Positions 1 through 6,090 of a stretch of DNA of 17,096 nt are shown here, piece by piece; position 1 is the first letter of the stretch, and each line of letters starts with the position of its first letter. Under the pieces are notes generated by a model. That model saw only the letters and a program-made list of their open reading frames with translations, did no database searches and was not told where the DNA came from. The stretch lies in assembly GCA_035455185.1 (NCBI GenBank), contig DATIFQ010000004.1, positions 1 through 17,096 on the forward strand, in the 5' to 3' direction. A program made the position numbers and the translations under genes. The DNA is from JAEHDI01 sp035455185 (GTDB lineage Bacteria; Acidobacteriota; Terriglobia; Bryobacterales; Bryobacteraceae).

Positions 1-562
1 GTTCCCAAAACATCTCTTCGGTGACACGCCCCGCTTCGGTGAGAGGAGGATCCTGCTTCGTCTTGTCGTAGTTGAACGTGCTGTACTGCGCGCCGCCGCG
101 CCCCGGAGTCGGGTCGGACCGCACCACACCGAGAATCGTCAGATTGTACTTCACGGCCGGAATGCCCGCCCGCGCGACGTTCCGGATCATCTGGCACAGG
201 GTGTCGATCTCGCGGTCCCTTTCCGGACTCTTGCCCAGCACGATGTTCGGACTCTCGGCCTTGGTGATGTAGCCGGAACTCAGTGGCAGCGGGACCATGT
301 CCAACTTGATGCCGTGCGACTCCACGCGCTCCCGCAGCTTTGTCAGTCCTTCCACTGTCCAGTTCTCATCCATCCGCACGGAGGGCAGGGTGCTGCAGAT
401 GTGGTTTACACCGAACGCGGCCATTACCTTCAGCACTTCGTCCGACGAGTTGTGCTGGGTGCCGGCCTTCATCAGTGCTTTCTTTGGAGCCGCGGACGCG
501 CTCCCCACACTGCCCGGTGCCGCCACCACCGCGGCACTCTTCAGGAAATCTCGTCGCTGCAT
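1..562 (-). CDS. UxuA-like (mannonate dehydratase family) TIM-barrel protein with Tat signal, C-terminus cut by window edge
   Basis: The first 187 codons are present; the rest lies beyond base 1. The start is ATG at 562-560 with GGAGAG six bases upstream. The N-terminus reads MQRRDFLKSAAVVAA, a twin-arginine signal followed by a hydrophobic stretch and an Ala-rich cleavage region, so the protein is probably exported folded through Tat. The mature part begins with a GTQHNSSDEVLKVMAAFGV-type strand-helix, continues with a helix ending SHGIKLDMVPLPL, and then AGIPAVKYNLTILGVVR, as in the xylose-isomerase-like TIM barrels of the UxuA/mannonate dehydratase group, which dehydrate D-mannonate to 2-keto-3-deoxygluconate in the cytoplasm. 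A Tat signal on such a fold is odd, so the true substrate may differ. It is the last visible gene of a minus-strand unit, 23 bases after the zinc-ribbon gene. A generic sugar isomerase/epimerase-like protein is the alternative. The metal ligands are not in the visible part. Confidence 0.62.
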   Translation of the reverse strand, partial: MQRRDFLKSAAVVAAPGSVGSASAAPKKALMKAGTQHNSSDEVLKVMAAFGVNHICSTLPSVRMDENWTVEGLTKLRERVESHGIKLDMVPLPLSSGYITKAESPNIVLGKSPERDREIDTLCQMIRNVARAGIPAVKYNLTILGVVRSDPTPGRGGAQYSTFNYDKTKQDPPLTEAGRVTEEMFWE

Positions 563-568
563 GGAATT

Positions 569-574
569 CTCTCC
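569..574 (-). promoter_or_regulatory. Ribosome binding site of the UxuA-like gene
   Basis: Reading the minus strand, GGAGAG lies six bases before the ATG at 562. It fixes the start so that the protein begins with the twin-arginine signal MQRRDFLK. Confidence 0.6.
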
Positions 575-585
575 GTGGGACTTTT

Positions 586-885
586 CTATCCTCTCGGCAG
601 CCCCGCCCCCTCCACCAGAAACGCCATCGTCTTGATGCCGGAGATATCGAAGCGTTTCCGGCACCGGAGATTTCTGCACGCGACCTTATCGTCCAGGAGC
701 ACCATGTAGCTCTGCGCCTTCTGGAATTTCGCCCGGTCCCTTTCGTCGGCACCCGGCGGGACCCTGTCTTTCTTCTTCCGCACTAGCCAATGGAGCTCGT
801 AGCTTTCGGTCGTGCGGCAGAAAGGACACTGAAGCTGCGTCGGCTTGGTCGTCGGTGTTTCGTTGAAGAACTTGCGTTCGTCCAT
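586..885 (-). CDS. Small zinc-ribbon-like protein of unknown function
   Basis: A 99-residue protein starting MDERKFFNE. The ATG at 885-883 is chosen because GGGAGG lies five bases upstream; a start ten codons earlier would lie inside the aminotransferase gene. It has two cysteine pairs: CPFC near residue 20, then CRNLRC near residue 76, separated by a basic linker (VRKKKDRVPPG) and an acidic/basic helix. This spacing fits a treble-clef or ribbon zinc site. There is no signal peptide or membrane segment, so it is probably cytoplasmic. I do not recognise the family. The start is two bases after the stop of the aminotransferase gene, so it is almost certainly co-transcribed and translationally coupled with it, and the UxuA-like gene follows 23 bases later. 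A nucleic-acid-binding or metal-storage role is possible but not shown. Confidence 0.7.
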   Translation of the reverse strand: MDERKFFNETPTTKPTQLQCPFCRTTESYELHWLVRKKKDRVPPGADERDRAKFQKAQSYMVLLDDKVACRNLRCRKRFDISGIKTMAFLVEGAGLPRG

Positions 886-887
886 CG

Positions 888-2195
888 CTACCTCCCAGCG
901 GCCGGCGCGCCGCATTGGGTGAGGCTTCGGTCGAGCAGGCGCACGAACTCGTCCACATCACTCTTCCCGATGTTCATCGGCGGGCTGACTCGCAGCACGT
1001 TCCCGAACAGTCCGCCCTTGCCCACCAGGATCCGGTTCTGCCGCGTCAGCTCCATCAACTGTGCGATCGCGGCAGTTGCCGGAGCTTTCGTCGCGCGGTC
1101 GTCCACGAGTTCGATGGCCTGAAGCAGCCCCATGCCGCGAACATCGCCGATCAGCGCGTGCTTCTCTTTCAGCTCTTCGAGTTTTCCTCGCAGATACGCG
1201 CCTGTCTCCGCCGTGTTCGTCCGCAGGTCATGCTCCTCGATGAAATCGATTACCGCCTTCGCCGCCGTCGAGGTCACCGGGTTCCCGCCGAACGTCGAAA
1301 TCGTGAGGCCCTTCACCGAATCGGCCACGTCCGGCCGCGCCACGGTCAGTCCGATCGGCGACCCGTTGGCGAGGCCCTTTGCGCTCGTGATGATGTCCGG
1401 CGTGACGCCGTACTGCTCGATTCCGAACCATTTGTTTCCGGTGCGGCCCCAGCCCGTTTGTACCTCGTCACTGATGATCAGCCCACCGTACCTCCTCACG
1501 ATCTCAGCGACAATCCCGAAGTACTCCTTCGGCGGCGTGATGAAACCGCCCACTCCCTGAATCGGCTCGCCGATGAACCCGGCCACCCGGCCCGAAGTCG
1601 TCGTCCGGATCAGTTCCTCCACGTCCCTGGCGCACTGGACCCCGCACTCGGGATAGGTCAATCCGAACGGGCAGCGGTAGCAGTACGCGTTGTGGGCGTG
1701 GACGAATCCCGGCTGCGGCGTACCGCCCAACCGCCAGTTGTGGTGCCCGGTCGCCGTCATCATCAGGGCGGATCTGCCGTGATAGGCGTGCCGCAGCGCG
1801 ACGATTTCGCTCGATCCCGTATAGCAGCGCGCCGCGAGAATCGCCGTTTCGTTCGCTTCCGTGCCGCTGTTGGTGAAGAACGACTTGGTCAGCTTGCCTT
1901 CAGGCGTGATCGAGGCGATCTTTTTTGCCAGCGCCGCCTGGGGCTCCATCGCGAACACGGTCGAAACGTGCTGCAAACGGTCCATTTGCGCGTGAAGTTT
2001 CCGGTTCACTTCGTCGTTGCAGTGTCCGACGCTGACCGTTACGATTCCGCCGAAGAAGTCCAGATACTGGTTGCCGTCGACGTCCCACACGTACTGGTTC
2101 TTGGCGTGTGAGACCACCAGCGGCTCCTTGTAGTAGTGGAAGACAGAGGGGAAGAGGTGCTCGCGGTGAGCGAGCAGGATTTCGTCCTTCGTCAT
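888..2195 (-). CDS. Class III pyridoxal-phosphate aminotransferase (AGXT2/4-aminobutyrate aminotransferase-like)
   Basis: About 435 residues from the ATG at 2195 (MTKDEILLAH), the usual family length. Fold type I PLP enzyme landmarks appear in order: YVWDVDGNQYLDFFGG at the N-terminus, the cofactor-phosphate segment FFTNSGTEANE, HAYHGRSALMMTATG, IGEPIQGVGGFI, the cofactor-stacking Asp region IISDEVQTGWGRTG, the Schiff-base Lys in ITSAKGLANGSPIG, and STFGGNPVTS. Closest in style to alanine-glyoxylate aminotransferase 2 and related omega-aminotransferases, which move an amino group from an amino acid or amine to a keto acid. A four-cysteine patch (CYRCPFGLTYPEC and C in GVQC) is visible mid-protein. 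The frame stays open upstream to 2306 but enters the REP-like repeat, so the shorter start is preferred; an in-frame GTG a little upstream is possible. First gene of the minus-strand unit with the zinc-ribbon and UxuA-like genes. Substrate not predictable. Confidence 0.9.
   Translation of the reverse strand: MTKDEILLAHREHLFPSVFHYYKEPLVVSHAKNQYVWDVDGNQYLDFFGGIVTVSVGHCNDEVNRKLHAQMDRLQHVSTVFAMEPQAALAKKIASITPEGKLTKSFFTNSGTEANETAILAARCYTGSSEIVALRHAYHGRSALMMTATGHHNWRLGGTPQPGFVHAHNAYCYRCPFGLTYPECGVQCARDVEELIRTTTSGRVAGFIGEPIQGVGGFITPPKEYFGIVAEIVRRYGGLIISDEVQTGWGRTGNKWFGIEQYGVTPDIITSAKGLANGSPIGLTVARPDVADSVKGLTISTFGGNPVTSTAAKAVIDFIEEHDLRTNTAETGAYLRGKLEELKEKHALIGDVRGMGLLQAIELVDDRATKAPATAAIAQLMELTRQNRILVGKGGLFGNVLRVSPPMNIGKSDVDEFVRLLDRSLTQCGAPAAGR
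891..896 (-). promoter_or_regulatory. Ribosome binding site of the zinc-ribbon gene, inside the end of the aminotransferase gene
   Basis: Minus strand GGGAGG sits directly before the TAG stop of the aminotransferase (890-888) and five bases before the ATG at 885. Ribosomes ending the upstream gene can therefore restart at once, which supports coupled translation and decides the start of the small protein. Confidence 0.65.
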
Positions 2196-2225
2196 AGGCT
2201 TGGGAGTCAGTGTACCAAGGACCGT

Positions 2226-2247
2226 CTCCACTTCGCCGGTTGTGGAG
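2226..2247. repeat. Short inverted repeat upstream of the aminotransferase gene
   Basis: CTCCAC at 2226-2231 and GTGGAG at 2242-2247 are perfect reverse complements with a ten-base loop. It lies 31 bases before the aminotransferase start. It could be a small hairpin in the leader or an operator. At this length chance cannot be ruled out. Confidence 0.3.
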
Positions 2248-2274
2248 GCCTGGGGATAGACATTTCGTGTTGAT

Positions 2275-2379
2275 GCAAAACTCCGGGACAGACACCAATT
2301 CCGCAAACAGCGCGAAATTCGGAGTCAGTCCCGGGTTTTGCGCAAGAGCGGCGAAACTGGAGTCAGTCCCGGGTTTTGC
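2275..2379. repeat. REP-like repeat cluster: one inverted and two direct copies
   Basis: Two direct copies share a 21-base core that begins ggagtcagtcccgggttt, at 2321-2341 and 2359-2379; the similarity extends left through gcgaaa at 2312 and 2351. A third, imperfect copy in reverse orientation occupies about 2275-2297 and reads gcaaaactccgggacagaca, the reverse complement with one inserted base and a few mismatches. Together 2275-2341 can fold into a long imperfect hairpin. The layout, in an intergenic gap between divergent genes, resembles the REP/BIME units that are moved by REP-associated tyrosine transposases. No such transposase is in the window. Two direct copies 38 bases apart are too few and too short-spaced for CRISPR. 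Confidence 0.7.
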
Positions 2380-2399
2380 AGTATCTTGTCTTATTCCCC

Positions 2400-4181
2400 A
2401 TGCAACTCACCTGGATCGACTGGAGCGTCGTAGCCCTCTACTTCGCCATCAACCTCGCCGTAGGCTTCTACTATAAGAAACGTGCCGGGAAGAATGTCGA
2501 CGAGTTCTTTCTTTCCGGGCGGGACGTCTCTTGGTGGCTTGCCGGCACCTCCCTCGTCGCCACCACGTTCGCCGCCGACACGCCCCTCGCGGTTACCGGC
2601 ATGGTTGCCCGCTACGGGGTCGCCGGCAACTGGCTCTGGTGGAACTTCGTCGCCAGCGGAATGCTGACTGTCTTTTTCTATGCCCGCCTCTGGCGCCGCG
2701 CGGGGGTGATGACCGACATCGAGTTCACAGAAATCCGCTACGCCGGCAAGCCCGCCGCCTTCCTACGCGGCTTCCGCGCGCTCTACTTCGCCATCCCGAT
2801 AAACTGCATCGTTCTCGGCTGGGTCAACCTGGCGATGGTGAAAATCCTGATGCTGATCCTCGGCATCGATAAGCTTCCGGCGCTGTTTATCGTGCTGGGC
2901 CTGATCGCGCTGACCTCGTTCATCTCCACGATCTCCGGCCTGTGGGGCGTGCTGGTCACGGACATGATCCAGTTCATCATCAAGATGTCGATGGTCATCG
3001 TTCTCGGTGTCGCGGCGGTGGCCGCTGTCGGCGGTATTGACGCCATGAAAGCGAAGCTCGCTGCCATCGACGCCGCCAAGGGCCTGGAGACCGGCGGTAC
3101 GGGATCTCTGCTCAGCTTCATTCCGGACCTCAACTCCCCCTGGATGCCGCTGATCACCTTTCTCGTCTACATCTCGGTGAACTGGTGGGCGGTGTGGTAC
3201 CCCGGCGCCGAGCCCGGCGGCGGCGGTTTTGTCGCCCAGCGCATGTTCTGCGCCCGCGACGAAAAGAACTCGCTCCTCGCCACCCTCTGGTTCAACATCG
3301 CCCACTATTCCATCCGGCCATGGCCCTGGATCCTAGTCGGCCTCGCTTCGGTCATCCTCTACCCGGGTCTCGCCGATCCCGAGACCGGCTACGTGCGGGT
3401 CATGATCGACCACCTGCCACCGTCGCTCCGGGGCCTCATGGTCGCCGCGTTCGCCGCCGCCTTCATGTCCACCATCGCCACCCAGCTCAATTGGGGCGCC
3501 AGCTATCTGGTCAACGATTTCTACCGCCGGTTCCTGCGCAAAGACGCCTCCCAGCGCCACTACGTTCGCGTATCTCAGGCCGCCACAGTCGCACTCGCCA
3601 TCATCTCCGCTGTTGTGACGTTCTTCATGGGTTCCATCGAGGCCGCATGGAAGCTGCTGATCGTCACCGGCGCAGGCACCGGAGGGGTTTTGCTGCTTCG
3701 CTGGTACTGGTGGCGCATCAACGCCTGGAGTGAGGTCTCGGCCATGATTGCGGCCTTCGTCGTCTCCGTCTCCCTGCAAACCGTTTGGGGACTCGACAGC
3801 GCCCGCCCGCTCGATTTCGCCTGGATGATGCTGATCACCGTCGGTGTCACCACCGCCGTCTGGATACTGACGACGTTTCTGACGAAGCCCGAGTCTTCAG
3901 AAACGCTCGTCGCGTTTTACCGGCGCACGCGTCCCTCCGGCGCCGGATGGGGACCGGTTTCCCGCCTGGCGCCGGACGTGAAGCCCGCTCGCGATGGCCT
4001 GGCAAACCTCGTCTGCTGGATTGCCGGCTGCGTGCTGATCTACGGCAGCTTGTTCGGTATCGGCAAGTTGATCCTCAAGGACTACGCGCTCGGTGCGCTG
4101 TTGCTTGCGGTTTCTCTTGCCGCCGGAGCGGTCATCTACCGCGACCTCTCTCGCCGGGGCTGGTCGGCGGTAGCTGAGTAG
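2400..4181 (+). CDS. Sodium:solute symporter (SSS family)
   Basis: A 593-residue integral inner-membrane protein from the ATG at 2400 (MQLTWIDWSV). It has about 13 or more hydrophobic segments, starting with WSVVALYFAINLAVGFYY at residues 8-25, in the LeuT-fold arrangement of SSS carriers that couple Na+ entry to solute uptake. Family landmarks: FFLSGRDVSWWLAGTS at 37-51, TFAADTPLAVTG at 56-67, and AAFMSTIATQLNWGASYLVND at 354-372, where Ser357/Thr358 match the Na2-site region. The C-terminal quarter has extra helices, making it longer than sugar or proline carriers of about 500 residues. A TTG start at 2376 would place the start in the repeat, so ATG 2400 is preferred although no Shine-Dalgarno is visible. 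Solute unknown: sugar, sugar acid or sialic acid would suit the neighbouring glycan genes. Convergent with the DUF1858-DUF2249 gene, 21 bases away. Confidence 0.92.
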   Translation: MQLTWIDWSVVALYFAINLAVGFYYKKRAGKNVDEFFLSGRDVSWWLAGTSLVATTFAADTPLAVTGMVARYGVAGNWLWWNFVASGMLTVFFYARLWRRAGVMTDIEFTEIRYAGKPAAFLRGFRALYFAIPINCIVLGWVNLAMVKILMLILGIDKLPALFIVLGLIALTSFISTISGLWGVLVTDMIQFIIKMSMVIVLGVAAVAAVGGIDAMKAKLAAIDAAKGLETGGTGSLLSFIPDLNSPWMPLITFLVYISVNWWAVWYPGAEPGGGGFVAQRMFCARDEKNSLLATLWFNIAHYSIRPWPWILVGLASVILYPGLADPETGYVRVMIDHLPPSLRGLMVAAFAAAFMSTIATQLNWGASYLVNDFYRRFLRKDASQRHYVRVSQAATVALAIISAVVTFFMGSIEAAWKLLIVTGAGTGGVLLLRWYWWRINAWSEVSAMIAAFVVSVSLQTVWGLDSARPLDFAWMMLITVGVTTAVWILTTFLTKPESSETLVAFYRRTRPSGAGWGPVSRLAPDVKPARDGLANLVCWIAGCVLIYGSLFGIGKLILKDYALGALLLAVSLAAGAVIYRDLSRRGWSAVAE

Positions 4182-4202
4182 GGTTCAGTGAAGTGCCGCG
4201 AC

Positions 4203-4718
4203 TTACTCGGGCATCGGCCGTGCAAAGAAAGTTTCGTGTGACCCGGGTGACGTCTCCATCGAGTACACGGCGAGACCGCTGCGCGACATGAGGTCGATGA
4301 GCGGCGCTGGGCGAAAGCCACTTGTGAGCCGGATGATCTCTCCGGGCGCCAGAGTCGCAACGCACTCGCGGACCGTACCGATGGGATGCACTCCCCGTTC
4401 CAACATGCTGGTCGCGTCGATGTTGTGGCGGATACGGTCCACGCAAAGCCAGACCGGAGCCCCCGGGTGCATTCCGCTTGGTTCGTCTTCGTCTGTCTGG
4501 CCGGCGGCATTACGCAGCTTCTGGACCAGGTCACAGACGCTCAGACCACCGAGTCGTGCCGCCTGCTCGAGTGTTATTACCTGCGTCACCGTTTTCCGCA
4601 GAACCGGGTTTCGCAGCTTCTCAAGCGCCGGCACGCTGGCGATCAGGCTCTCTTCGAGCGCCGGGTAGGCGTCGAGGAAGTCTCCAACTCTCGTCTCCGG
4701 AGTGATTGGCGTGATCAT
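4203..4718 (-). CDS. DUF1858-DUF2249 two-domain protein
   Basis: A 171-residue soluble protein. Residues about 3-65 (ITPETRVGDFLDAYPALEES, then a helix pair around TLEQAARLGGLSVCDLVQKL) look like DUF1858, a small helical domain related to the ScdA N-terminal domain, with one conserved Cys in LSVCDLV. After an acidic linker, residues about 95-168 (LCVDRIRHNI..., PIGTVRECVATLAPGEIIRLTSGFRPAPL, ending HETFFARPMPE) look like DUF2249, a TusA-like alpha/beta domain. The ATG overlaps the stop of the DUF438-hemerythrin gene by four bases (ATGA at 4718-4715), and AGGAG at 4730-4726 precedes it, so both are co-translated. These domains recur beside hemerythrin and iron-repair proteins (ScdA/RIC type), so a role in redox or nitrosative response is inferred. 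The biochemical function is unknown. Confidence 0.82.
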   Translation of the reverse strand: MITPITPETRVGDFLDAYPALEESLIASVPALEKLRNPVLRKTVTQVITLEQAARLGGLSVCDLVQKLRNAAGQTDEDEPSGMHPGAPVWLCVDRIRHNIDATSMLERGVHPIGTVRECVATLAPGEIIRLTSGFRPAPLIDLMSRSGLAVYSMETSPGSHETFFARPMPE

Positions 4719-5971
4719 TGTCCGACTCCTGCGGGGGTAGGCGCGTCGTACTCGAGCAGCCGACGTTCCCCTTCCAATGCCCGGACCTTCGTCAGGTCCT
4801 GCGTCACCTCGAGAGTCCCCAGATAGCGCTCGTCACGGTCCCTCACAGCGAAGTAACGGATGTGTACGAACCGCCCTTGGAAGTTGATCCAGAACTCGGC
4901 CACACTTTGGCGGCCTTCCCGGAAGTCCGACAGGATGCGGTCGACAACATCGACGCTCCGTGGCGGGTGGCAGTGTTGCACTTTGCGGCCGATGATCGCC
5001 TTACTGCGGGCAAAGACCCGGTCCGGGCCTTCGGAGAAGAAACAGACGCGGTCGTCCGCGTCAACAAAGGTGAGGTCCACCGGCAGTGTCGAGAAGATGG
5101 CGGTCAGTTGATCGAGCGTGACGTTCCCCGTCGGCAACTGGACCGCTTCGGCCGAGGAGAGCCGTACGGCGTCACGAATTTTCGACTCCGGAGGCCGGTA
5201 TCCCTCGCGCGGCTCCACCAGGCACCAACCGTAACGCGGGGAGGCTGCCCAGATCTCGGCCCAGTCGTCTTCCGTGAACGTGTCAAGGCACATCGGCAGG
5301 AGGATATTGTCCTCCTTGTAGATCATCTCCTCGACGGCTGCCGCGAGGCTCTCCCCGGCCGTGTCCGCCACCAGTTTCCATTCGTCCGCACCAGCTCCTC
5401 GTTCGGCGAGCGCCGCCCCCAGGCCCTTGAGCATCTCCCTGACTTCGTCGTCTTTTGCCCACATCACCTTCGAAGGGCCCGAGATGTCGTGCTGCTCCAG
5501 GCAGGAAAAGATCGTGTGCTCCTTTCGCTGATAGTGCTTCTCGATGTCCATCAGGTCGTTGTAAGCTTGACGCCAGCACAACAGACTGGCTCCCGGATCG
5601 GCATCGGCGGCCAGCGCCCGGATCTCCGCCATCGCCTGCCGCATCTTGAGAAGGACACCGCGCAACGCCTCGTTCTCCCGGCGGAACGTGTCCACCGGAT
5701 GCCCCGGCGGCACAGTCCGCGGAGGCAACTGAACCAGGACCTCGCGCGTCACCTGCGAGTGGAGGTCGCACATGCAGGTGATCTCCTCGACCGGCATGCC
5801 TTCGGCCATGAGCTCCTGCTCCATGGCCACGATCTCGGAGTAGTCCGTTTCCTTGACGATCTGCCGGAGGCGGTCTTTCACCTGCTCCGGCGCCTGTCCG
5901 GAATGAAGGTGCTTGATGATGTCTTTCAGGGTTCGGACACGATGCGCCCGGTTGTCGATCAGTTCGCTCAC
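4715..5971 (-). CDS. DUF438-hemerythrin-PAS protein
   Basis: 418 residues from a GTG at 5971-5969. Three parts are visible. Residues 1 to about 75 (TLKDIIKHLHSGQAPEQVKD, ending MCDLHSQV with His71) match DUF438. Residues about 90-240 form a hemerythrin-like four-helix bundle: HPVDTFRREN, LMDIEKHYQRKEHTIF with His147 and His152, HDISGPSKVMWAKDDEVR, and EEMIYKEDNILLP, supplying His/Glu ligands for a di-iron site. Residues about 285-400 are a PAS domain (STLPVDLTFVDADDRVCFFS, then IRYFAVRDRDERYLGTLEV, with CHPP in between). Such proteins are taken to be O2 or NO sensors or iron-handling proteins; no output domain such as kinase or cyclase is present. Coupled to the downstream DUF1858-DUF2249 gene. 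The frame is open upstream to 6337, but that part is antisense to the aldolase gene and is rejected. Confidence 0.88.
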   Translation of the reverse strand: MSELIDNRAHRVRTLKDIIKHLHSGQAPEQVKDRLRQIVKETDYSEIVAMEQELMAEGMPVEEITCMCDLHSQVTREVLVQLPPRTVPPGHPVDTFRRENEALRGVLLKMRQAMAEIRALAADADPGASLLCWRQAYNDLMDIEKHYQRKEHTIFSCLEQHDISGPSKVMWAKDDEVREMLKGLGAALAERGAGADEWKLVADTAGESLAAAVEEMIYKEDNILLPMCLDTFTEDDWAEIWAASPRYGWCLVEPREGYRPPESKIRDAVRLSSAEAVQLPTGNVTLDQLTAIFSTLPVDLTFVDADDRVCFFSEGPDRVFARSKAIIGRKVQHCHPPRSVDVVDRILSDFREGRQSVAEFWINFQGRFVHIRYFAVRDRDERYLGTLEVTQDLTKVRALEGERRLLEYDAPTPAGVGQ

Positions 5972-5977
5972 TCGATT

Positions 5978-5983
5978 CTCCTT
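5978..5983 (-). promoter_or_regulatory. Ribosome binding site that fixes the GTG start of the DUF438-hemerythrin-PAS gene
   Basis: Minus strand AAGGAG lies six bases before GTG at 5971. The following residues (SELIDNRAHRVRTLKDII) are the expected start of DUF438, so this site overrules the 122-codon longer reading. Confidence 0.75.
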
Positions 5984-6018
5984 GCCCGGCCAGTTCTCAG
6001 ATATCCGGACCTGATTCC

Positions 6019-6024
6019 ACGTTA
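6019..6024 (-). promoter_or_regulatory. Possible -10 box for the DUF438-hemerythrin-PAS gene
   Basis: Minus strand TAACGT keeps the TA...T core of a -10 hexamer. Its centre is 33 bases from the centre of the TGAC-N4-GTCA palindrome, close to what a class II FNR/CRP-type activated promoter needs (site near -41.5). No -35 box is obvious, which also fits activator dependence. Weak evidence by itself. Confidence 0.3.
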
Positions 6025-6047
6025 GCAGCGGGATCGCGCCCTCGACC

Positions 6048-6076
6048 ATGACTTTAGTCACACCCCGTCGTATCAT
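6048..6076 (+). promoter_or_regulatory. Sigma-70-like promoter of the aldolase gene
   Basis: ATGACT at 6048-6053 (four of six to TTGACA) and TATCAT at 6071-6076 (five of six to TATAAT) are 17 bases apart. Transcription would begin near 6083, leaving a leader of about eight bases before the ATG at 6091, so GGGGA at 6078-6082 would lie outside the RNA. The -35 box lies almost wholly inside the TGAC-N4-GTCA palindrome, so a protein bound there would block this promoter. Confidence 0.42.
6049..6060. promoter_or_regulatory. FNR/Dnr-like palindrome TGAC-N4-GTCA between divergent genes
   Basis: TGACTTTAGTCA is a perfect inverted repeat of TGACT/AGTCA. The inner half-sites TGAC-N4-GTCA match the core of FNR/CRP-superfamily sites (FNR TTGAT-N4-ATCAA; Dnr/NnrR TTGAC-N4-GTCAA), lacking only the outer T/A. 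It sits between the hemerythrin operon and the aldolase, where one regulator could activate one side and repress the other. The regulator gene is not in the window. Confidence 0.45.
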
Positions 6077-6090
6077 CGGGGAATCCGGCC

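Noticed and set aside
915..2111. A 398-codon plus-strand reading frame opposite the aminotransferase
   Set aside because: It is antisense to a gene with full PLP-enzyme motifs. Its translation is Arg/Pro/His-rich without any recognisable domain, as expected from GC-rich third positions.
2312..2379. Direct repeats as a mini CRISPR array
   Set aside because: Only two direct copies, a period of 38 bases, a spacer of about 17 bases and an inverted third copy; no cas gene in the window. A REP-like element fits better.
2376..2402. TTG start at 2376 for the symporter
   Set aside because: It lies inside the repeat and adds eight residues without a ribosome site. ATG 2400 begins directly before the first membrane helix.
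4718..6025. A 435-codon plus-strand frame opposite the DUF438-hemerythrin-PAS gene
   Set aside because: It is a mirror of a well-supported gene with domains, ribosome site and coupling; its product is low in complexity and has no known fold.
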